DNA of 12,765 nt from contig CALBYC010000221.1 in the NCBI GenBank assembly GCA_937890135.1, positions 1 through 12,765 on the forward strand. Direction: 5' to 3'. The position numbers were made by a program, and so were the translations under genes. The notes beneath the pieces were generated by a model, which was given only the letters and a program-made list of their open reading frames with translations, searched no databases and was not told the DNA's origin. The DNA is from an uncultured Parabacteroides sp. (lineage in GTDB: Bacteria > Bacteroidota > Bacteroidia > Bacteroidales > Tannerellaceae). Every line of letters begins with the position of its first letter. The first letter of the stretch is position 1. Below, in pieces: positions 8,161 through 12,765 of the stretch.

Positions 8161-9420
8161 TCAAACACGTTTGCTGGTGATTTCAGCTTCGTACTTTTCA
8201 ATATCCTTTATGTAATCTTCTCCGACTGGTACATTGTTTTTTAGGCAGAACATGTCCCACACGGCATTCCATGGTAAACTTTTCGCTTCTTCCTGCAAGG
8301 CAAGTCGCTGGAACAGTTGTCCGTTCGCTTCATAACTTACCAGTTTGGCATAAGGTTCCAATAAAGCCTGCAACAGGGCTTTTTGAGTAGACCGGATACC
8401 CACCACGTATGCTCCTATTCGGTTGATGGTCGCATCAAAGTAATCCAAACCAATGTGTACACGGTTTAAGGCATTGCAGCGTACCACTTCTCTTGACAAA
8501 TCGGCTAATTCGTCATTCAAGATGACAACGTGGTCGCTATCCCAGCGGACAGGACGGCTGACGTGTAACATGATTTCCGGAGTGAACAACAACAAGCTGG
8601 ATATTTTGTCTGCTATGCTTTCCGTAAGGTGGAAATGGCCGGTATCCAAGGTTACCATCTTTTGGTTCTTCACGCCGTACCCCAAGTAGAAGTCATACGA
8701 ACCGACCGTGTAGCTTTCCAATCCGATGCCAAACAATTTCGCTTCTATGCAATCTTTCATGTTTTGGTATTTGGTTGCATAGATCTCGTCCAACGATTCC
8801 TTTAAAATTTGGCGGTATTTAAGACGGCTGGCAGGAACTTCCTTGCTCCCGTCGTGTATCCATAGATTCATGATGCATGGGTCATTTTGGAATTTCCCCA
8901 TCTCTTCGCTAATCCAACGGCAGCGTTTCGTATGCTCTATCCAGAATCGACGGATCGATTCATCCGGATTGGCCAGCGTCAGGTTGCCGCTTTTGGGATG
9001 TGAAAAAGAGGTGCTGTTGAAATCCAATTTCAAATCATTCTCTTTGGCCCATTCCATCCAGCTGATGAAATGCTTGGGTTCTATTTCGTTCCGGTCTACC
9101 ACTTTCCCTTGAAAGTCGCCATAAATAGCATGAAGATTGAATCGGTGCTTCCCTGGAATGAGCGTTGTGACTTTAATGGCGTCAGCTCGTACTTCATCAA
9201 TGGTACGGGCACGACCTGGATAGTTGCCAGTCACCTGAATGCCTCCCGTCAACGAGCCTCCTGATTTTTCAAATCCAGTCACGTCGTCTGCTTGCCAACA
9301 ATGTATGGATAATGCCACCTTTTGCAATTGGTCCATCGCTTTTTCTGTGTCAACACCTAATGATGCGTAACGTTCTTTGGCTAAGTTGTATGATTCAATA
9401 ATGTTTTTCTCGTTTGTCAT
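8161..9420 (-). CDS. rhaA: L-rhamnose isomerase
   Basis: This is cytoplasmic L-rhamnose isomerase (EC 5.3.1.14), which interconverts L-rhamnose and L-rhamnulose in the first catabolic step. The 419 residues match the usual length and the TIM-barrel family along their whole course (for example SIHCWQADDVTGFE near residue 38, GNYPGRART at 65-73 and FNSTSFSHPKSGN at 134-146). All metal and active-site residues known from the E. coli enzyme are present at a constant offset after the first: E235, D259, H262, H286, D294, D296 and D326 correspond to E234, D267, H270, H294, D302, D304 and D334. Intactness and activity are therefore expected. The ATG at 9420 follows an A-rich leader (AACAAACAAAATAAAC on the minus strand) with no Shine-Dalgarno sequence, as is usual in Bacteroidetes. 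It is the second gene of the operon, 24 bases after rhaB. In Bacteroides literature the gene is often called rhaI. Confidence 0.97.
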   Translation of the reverse strand: MTNEKNIIESYNLAKERYASLGVDTEKAMDQLQKVALSIHCWQADDVTGFEKSGGSLTGGIQVTGNYPGRARTIDEVRADAIKVTTLIPGKHRFNLHAIYGDFQGKVVDRNEIEPKHFISWMEWAKENDLKLDFNSTSFSHPKSGNLTLANPDESIRRFWIEHTKRCRWISEEMGKFQNDPCIMNLWIHDGSKEVPASRLKYRQILKESLDEIYATKYQNMKDCIEAKLFGIGLESYTVGSYDFYLGYGVKNQKMVTLDTGHFHLTESIADKISSLLLFTPEIMLHVSRPVRWDSDHVVILNDELADLSREVVRCNALNRVHIGLDYFDATINRIGAYVVGIRSTQKALLQALLEPYAKLVSYEANGQLFQRLALQEEAKSLPWNAVWDMFCLKNNVPVGEDYIKDIEKYEAEITSKRV

Positions 9421-9444
9421 GATAATGTTTATTTTGTTTGTTAT

Positions 9445-10929
9445 TTATAAATTGGTTGATTGAATGAATTTTTCGTATGCTCGATCATATTCCTGCGCAT
9501 TACCTTGCGGTTTGAAGTTCTTGGGGGAGAAACTTGATAAGACAGCCTTTCGCATATCCCAGCGGTCGTTTAACAATCCGGCGCTTCTCGCTTGCATCAA
9601 TCCGTTGCCGATGGCTGTGGCTTCTGAAGGCCCAGCGACAACATCCAATTGAATGACATTTGCAATCAGCTGATTCAAAAAATTATTTTTGGCTCCCCCT
9701 CCGATGATATGCAATCGCTTGATCGGGAATTTTGCCATGTCTTTCAATATATACAATACGGAGCGGTAGCTGAATGCCAGACTTTCAAAAATGCAACGTA
9801 CGTATTGTCCAACGTTATTCGGCGTGGGCTGATGGGTTTTCGCACAATAGTTTGCAATGGCTTCCTGCATGTTGACTGGATTTGCGAAACAGTCTGCATT
9901 GGGATTGACGAAACTACGGTAAGCCTCTTCTTTGAGCATTAGTTCGATCAATTCCTCGTATGAATAATCATTTCCAGCCTGTTTCCATTCGTCTTTGCAT
10001 CGTTCTAAGAGCCACATGCCCGTAATATTTTTCAAGAAACGGATGGTTCCGTCAATGCCTCCTTCATTTGTGAAATTCAGTTGGAATGATTTCTCATTGA
10101 TGATTGGTTCTTCGGACTCGATGCCCATCAAGCTCCATGTGCCACTGCTCAGGTAGGCGAATTCCCGATCGGTTGTGGGGATTGCTGCCACGGCAGAAGC
10201 CGTGTCATGCCCTGCTATAGCTATTACGGGTATTTCTCCTACTCCGGTCTCTTTGGCCAATGCGGCAGTCAAGGTACCTATTTTTGTTCCAGGCATAATG
10301 ATAGGGGGGAAAAGATCCTCCTTTGCCCCTGTAGCCTTCAATAGCTCTTTGTCCATTTGCTTGGTGAAAGGATTGACCAATTGGGATGTGGATGCATCCG
10401 TGTATTCACACACCATTTTTCCTGTTAGCATGTAGGAAAGCAAATCAGGTATGAACAATGCTTTGTCCGCTATCATGAAAGGTGTATAGTGTTGTTCATT
10501 TGCCTGGTATAATTGATACAAACTATTAAAATTCATAATCTGGATGCCGGTTCGCTTATATACTTCTTCTTTTGCCATTCCCTTTTTAAAGAAAGATTCG
10601 GGCGCTCCGTCCGTATAAGGATCGCGATAGGCGCGGGGCAGTCCCAATAGGACCCCGTCTTTCCCGACATAACCAAAATCCACTCCCCACGTGTCAATGC
10701 CGATGGAAGTAAGGTGAAATTTCTCTTTCCCGCAACTTTTCAAAGTTTCTTTTAATTCGGAATATATATGGAATATGTCCCAAAAGAAACGCCCGTGCAT
10801 CTCCAGGATACGATTAGTGAAACGATGTATTTCCCTCATTTCAAATTTCTCTCCGTTGAATGACATCAGGACAGCTCGCCCGCTTGAAGCACCAATATCA
10901 AATGCTAAAAAAGTATTTTTTATGTTCAT
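9445..10929 (-). CDS. rhaB: Rhamnulokinase
   Basis: This is rhamnulokinase (EC 2.7.1.5), a cytoplasmic FGGY-family sugar kinase that makes L-rhamnulose 1-phosphate. The chain has 494 residues, normal for the family. The N-terminal phosphate-binding loop is DIGASSGR (11-18), which separates rhamnulokinases from other FGGY kinases. GIDTWGVDFG (77-86) lies in the sugar-binding domain. AGHDTASA (239-246) carries the likely catalytic base Asp242 (Asp237 in E. coli RhaB). SSGTWSLMG (261-269) and IGGGAKN (409-415) form the ATP-binding parts of the C-terminal domain. It is the first gene of the operon. Its ATG at 10929 is about 35 bases from the transcription start inferred from the -7 box at 10969-10976. 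No frameshift or missing key residue is seen. Bacteroides papers may call it rhaK. Confidence 0.96.
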   Translation of the reverse strand: MNIKNTFLAFDIGASSGRAVLMSFNGEKFEMREIHRFTNRILEMHGRFFWDIFHIYSELKETLKSCGKEKFHLTSIGIDTWGVDFGYVGKDGVLLGLPRAYRDPYTDGAPESFFKKGMAKEEVYKRTGIQIMNFNSLYQLYQANEQHYTPFMIADKALFIPDLLSYMLTGKMVCEYTDASTSQLVNPFTKQMDKELLKATGAKEDLFPPIIMPGTKIGTLTAALAKETGVGEIPVIAIAGHDTASAVAAIPTTDREFAYLSSGTWSLMGIESEEPIINEKSFQLNFTNEGGIDGTIRFLKNITGMWLLERCKDEWKQAGNDYSYEELIELMLKEEAYRSFVNPNADCFANPVNMQEAIANYCAKTHQPTPNNVGQYVRCIFESLAFSYRSVLYILKDMAKFPIKRLHIIGGGAKNNFLNQLIANVIQLDVVAGPSEATAIGNGLMQARSAGLLNDRWDMRKAVLSSFSPKNFKPQGNAQEYDRAYEKFIQSTNL

Positions 10930-10943
10930 ATGATGGCATTATG

Positions 10944-11024
10944 AATAAAGATTTTCCTTATTTTTGAGCAAAAATAATCTTTCAGGAAACAATCTTTATT
11001 GGAATATTGATTTTAAATCTTTCA
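10944..11024. promoter_or_regulatory. Cluster of AAAGATT repeats, candidate AraC-regulator half-sites
   Basis: AAAGATT occurs four times in 76 bases. It is on the plus strand at 10947-10953 and on the minus strand (AATCTTT on plus) at 10976-10982, 10991-10997 and 11016-11022. The outer pair 10944-10953 and 10991-11000 is a perfect 10-bp inverted repeat (AATAAAGATT / AATCTTTATT). Relative to the rhaB start inferred near 10964, the three minus-strand copies fall at about -13, -28 and -53 in direct orientation. Direct repeats upstream of and next to the promoter are the usual layout for AraC-family activators. The same copies would lie inside the regulator's own leader, which could give autoregulation. 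Confidence 0.5.
10958..10977. promoter_or_regulatory. Palindrome with overlapping divergent -7 boxes (rhaR and rhaB promoters)
   Basis: TTATTTTTG (10958-10966) and CAAAAATAA (10969-10977) form a perfect dyad around the two bases AG. Each arm contains TATTTTTG, a full match to the Bacteroidetes -7 consensus TAnnTTTG: 10959-10966 reading right, 10976-10969 reading left. The rightward start would be near 10971 (leader of about 68 bases to the regulator ATG at 11039). The leftward start would be near 10964 (leader of about 35 bases to rhaB). Neither side has a recognisable TTTG -33 box, which fits promoters that need an activator. The promoter role is inferred; the symmetry is seen directly. Confidence 0.65.
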
Positions 11025-11038
11025 ATTCTGATACAAAA

Positions 11039-11932
11039 ATGGATAATAGAAGTCGGGATTTGTTATATTATTTGACTTATAGTCCGAGTGATGAAAAATG
11101 GGGGACGATTTTGACCACGGTGGGTTATCAGTTCATACCGAATGGCTCGCCCTATCCTCTCTCCAAGCATCCGGATGACTATAGCTTCGTCAAACAGAAA
11201 GGTCGCATACTGAATGAATATCAATTTGTGTATATAACGAAAGGAAAAGGTTATTTCGAGTCCTCTCATGTGAAACTTCAAGAAGTAAAACCGGGGGATT
11301 TGTTTTTGCTTTTTCCGGGTGAATGGCATAATTATTATCCGGATGCGGAAATAGGATGGGACGAGTATTGGGTCGGTTTTAAGGGACGTTATTTCGAACA
11401 ACTGCAGGCGGAACATTTCTTTTCTTGCAAGATGCCTTTGCTTCATATAGGTGTCAGTAATTCAATGATAGGTTTGTATGAAGATTTGATTCGAACGGCC
11501 AATAATGAGAAATCGGGCCACCAAGTGATGTTGGCTGGTATATTGCAGCACCTCACTAGTACAATATATTATAAGCATAAGAACCAAACTTTTGGGGACT
11601 CGTATATCATTGAGGTGCTGGACAAAGCCCGGAAACTTATGAAAGAGCAAATAGAAGAGCAAATTTCTGCCGAGATGATTGCCGGTCAAATAGGGGTGGG
11701 ATACTCTTGGTTTAGGAGGATGTTTAAAAACTATACTGGGATTTCACCGGCACAATACCAGATTCAGTTGAGGTTGATCCGTGCAAAAGAGTTGCTGGCA
11801 CGGACATCATTGGCAATTAGCGATATCGCTTATCAATTGCATTTTGAGAATGCCGGACAATTCGCCACCTTCTTCCGTAAACGGGAAGGGGTTACTCCGA
11901 CTGCATATCGGAATCGGCAAAAGTCGGAGTAA
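11039..11932 (+). CDS. rhaR: AraC-family transcriptional regulator, probable rhamnose activator
   Basis: This is a one-component AraC/XylS regulator, 297 residues from the ATG at 11039. The N-terminal half is a cupin-type ligand-binding domain of the AraC_binding family (YQFVYITKGKG at 61-71, FPGEWHNYYP near 92-101). The C-terminal half has two helix-turn-helix units (about 209-234 and 260-284), ending in the conserved family stretch GVTPTAYR. It is divergent from the rhaB-rhaA operon and shares its control region, and AraC-type RhaR controls the rhamnose genes in characterised Bacteroides, so L-rhamnose (or rhamnulose) is the likely effector. An upstream in-frame TTG at 10964 would add 25 residues, but it overlaps the -7 box at 10959-10966 and precedes the inferred transcription start. 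MDNRSRDLLYYLTYS also looks like a natural family N-terminus. The assignment to rhamnose rests on context. Confidence 0.88.
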   Translation: MDNRSRDLLYYLTYSPSDEKWGTILTTVGYQFIPNGSPYPLSKHPDDYSFVKQKGRILNEYQFVYITKGKGYFESSHVKLQEVKPGDLFLLFPGEWHNYYPDAEIGWDEYWVGFKGRYFEQLQAEHFFSCKMPLLHIGVSNSMIGLYEDLIRTANNEKSGHQVMLAGILQHLTSTIYYKHKNQTFGDSYIIEVLDKARKLMKEQIEEQISAEMIAGQIGVGYSWFRRMFKNYTGISPAQYQIQLRLIRAKELLARTSLAISDIAYQLHFENAGQFATFFRKREGVTPTAYRNRQKSE

Positions 11933-11933
11933 C
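11891..11933. terminator. 12-bp perfect hairpin spanning the rhaR stop codon
   Basis: GTTACTCCGACT (11891-11902) pairs perfectly with AGTCGGAGTAAC (11922-11933) around a 19-base loop. The right arm contains the last codons and the TAA stop of the regulator. The following bases on the plus strand are only TTTATGC, and the minus strand has no T-run, so it is a weak intrinsic terminator at best. It lies between two convergent genes, where it could cap the 3' ends of both messages. Confidence 0.5.
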
Positions 11934-11965
11934 TTTATGCTTGCCATATTTACTGGCAGCTTTGA

Positions 11966-12765
11966 TTAGGATGGCTCTGACTGGTATAGATACCGCTTGA
12001 TGCTGTGTTTGGGCGTTTTCTCGAATTCTTCTTTTCGTATTATGAACGAAGATATTTTGCAATAGCGCGGAATGCATTTATTCGTTTGAGAAATATATTG
12101 TTGCATCGTGCTGTTCAATTGCTCGTCTGTCAGCTTGCCTTCCCTTACCTTTGCCCAATCGGGATAGATGAGGGCCGTTAATTTTTTATTGTCTGAGATG
12201 ACCAGCGATTCGACGACTAATGGAAAGCTGTTTAATTTGTTTTCAATTTCTTCCGGATAAATATTTTGTCCGTTTGCGCTTAAAATCATGGTTTTGCATC
12301 TCCCTCGGATATACAAGAATCCATCAGAGTCTATGATGCCCAAATCTCCGGTTTTCATCCAGCCGTCGGCAGTCATGACAGCATTCGTTGCTTCCGGGTT
12401 CTTATAATATCCTAACATGTTATTAGTCCCTCGTACCCATATCTCTCCTACTTTTTTATGAGGGTCATCCGAGTTAATGCGAACTTCCATCCGATCAACA
12501 ACACGCCCTACAGAGCCCGGCTTGAACTGATCCCATTGGGCGTATGCGATTAATGGCCCGCACTCTGTCATGCCATAACCTACTGTATAGCGAAAATGGA
12601 TGGATTGGAGGAATTGTTCGACCTCTTTGTTTAATGCGGCACCGCCTAATACGATTTCTTCAAAATTATTGCCGAAGGCTTCTTCCATTTCCCTTTTGAT
12701 GCGTTTACGTATGAGGTTTCCCAAAAGGGGGAAATGCCACATGAGCCGGATGAAAGGTCTGTTGA
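11966..12765 (-). CDS. AMP-binding long-chain fatty acid-CoA ligase-like protein (N-terminus beyond window)
   Basis: This is the C-terminal part of an adenylate-forming enzyme of the ANL superfamily, most like long-chain acyl-CoA synthetases, which activate a fatty acid through an acyl-AMP and pass it to CoA. The frame stays open to the window edge (NRPFIRL precedes the first Met at 12742), so the true start is outside. Numbering from that Met: GYGMTECGP (55-63) is the A5 motif, GWMKTGD (127-133) is A7, DGFLYIRGRCK (140-150) is A8, and EKTPKHSIKR (241-250) carries the C-terminal-domain lysine region (A10). The chain stops eight residues after that motif, as in short bacterial ligases. The substrate cannot be settled from this half. 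The gene converges on the rhamnose regulator with 33 bases between stop codons, and nothing links it to rhamnose use. Confidence 0.9.
   Translation of the reverse strand, partial: NRPFIRLMWHFPLLGNLIRKRIKREMEEAFGNNFEEIVLGGAALNKEVEQFLQSIHFRYTVGYGMTECGPLIAYAQWDQFKPGSVGRVVDRMEVRINSDDPHKKVGEIWVRGTNNMLGYYKNPEATNAVMTADGWMKTGDLGIIDSDGFLYIRGRCKTMILSANGQNIYPEEIENKLNSFPLVVESLVISDNKKLTALIYPDWAKVREGKLTDEQLNSTMQQYISQTNKCIPRYCKISSFIIRKEEFEKTPKHSIKRYLYQSEPS

Noticed and set aside
1..12765. CRISPR array, insertion sequence, tRNA/rRNA or defence system
   Set aside because: No regularly spaced repeats, transposase-like proteins, terminal repeats, tRNA cloverleaf or nuclease-effector gene pairs were seen on either strand.

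Overview
The window looks like a chromosomal segment from a member of the Bacteroidales (Bacteroides, Parabacteroides or a relative). The evidence is the Bacteroidetes-type Lon sequence, TAnnTTTG-type -7 promoter boxes, A/T-rich leaders without Shine-Dalgarno sequences, and secreted GH78-type glycosidases encoded beside sugar catabolism genes. The genus cannot be fixed by reading alone. I see no mobile element, tRNA, rRNA or CRISPR array, and no gene-free stretch longer than about 200 bases.

Layout, left to right. (1) 3-2306, + strand: the ATP-dependent protease Lon, missing its first residues at the window edge. (2) 2372-2418: a strong bidirectional terminator between two convergent genes. 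(3) 2438-3922, - strand: an OmpP1/FadL-family outer-membrane transporter, with a Bacteroidetes -7 box and a 9-bp inverted repeat upstream. (4) 4124-10929, - strand: a tightly packed operon transcribed leftward in the order rhamnulokinase (rhaB), L-rhamnose isomerase (rhaA), a 584-residue GH78-like glycosidase and a 740-residue GH78-like glycosidase, with gaps of 24, 40 and 20 bases. It is followed by a hairpin terminator. (5) 10930-11038: a compact divergent control region. (6) 11039-11932, + strand: an AraC-family regulator, almost certainly the rhamnose regulator. (7) 11966-12765, - strand: the C-terminal part of a long-chain fatty acid-CoA ligase-like protein, cut by the window edge and convergent with the regulator.

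How the genes work together: the two exported glycosidases are expected to release L-rhamnose from plant or microbial glycans in the periplasm or at the cell surface. After uptake, RhaA converts rhamnose to rhamnulose and RhaB phosphorylates it. The divergent AraC protein probably senses rhamnose and switches the operon on. The rhamnulose-1-phosphate aldolase, the permease and the lactaldehyde reductase that complete the pathway are not in the window, although the operon appears closed at both ends; they must be encoded elsewhere.

The most interesting structure is the promoter region. A perfect 20-bp palindrome carries a -7 box on each strand, so the regulator and operon promoters overlap back to back, surrounded by four copies of AAAGATT that are good candidates for regulator half-sites. 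I find no clearly new defence or mobile system. The novelty here lies in operon composition and regulatory architecture.
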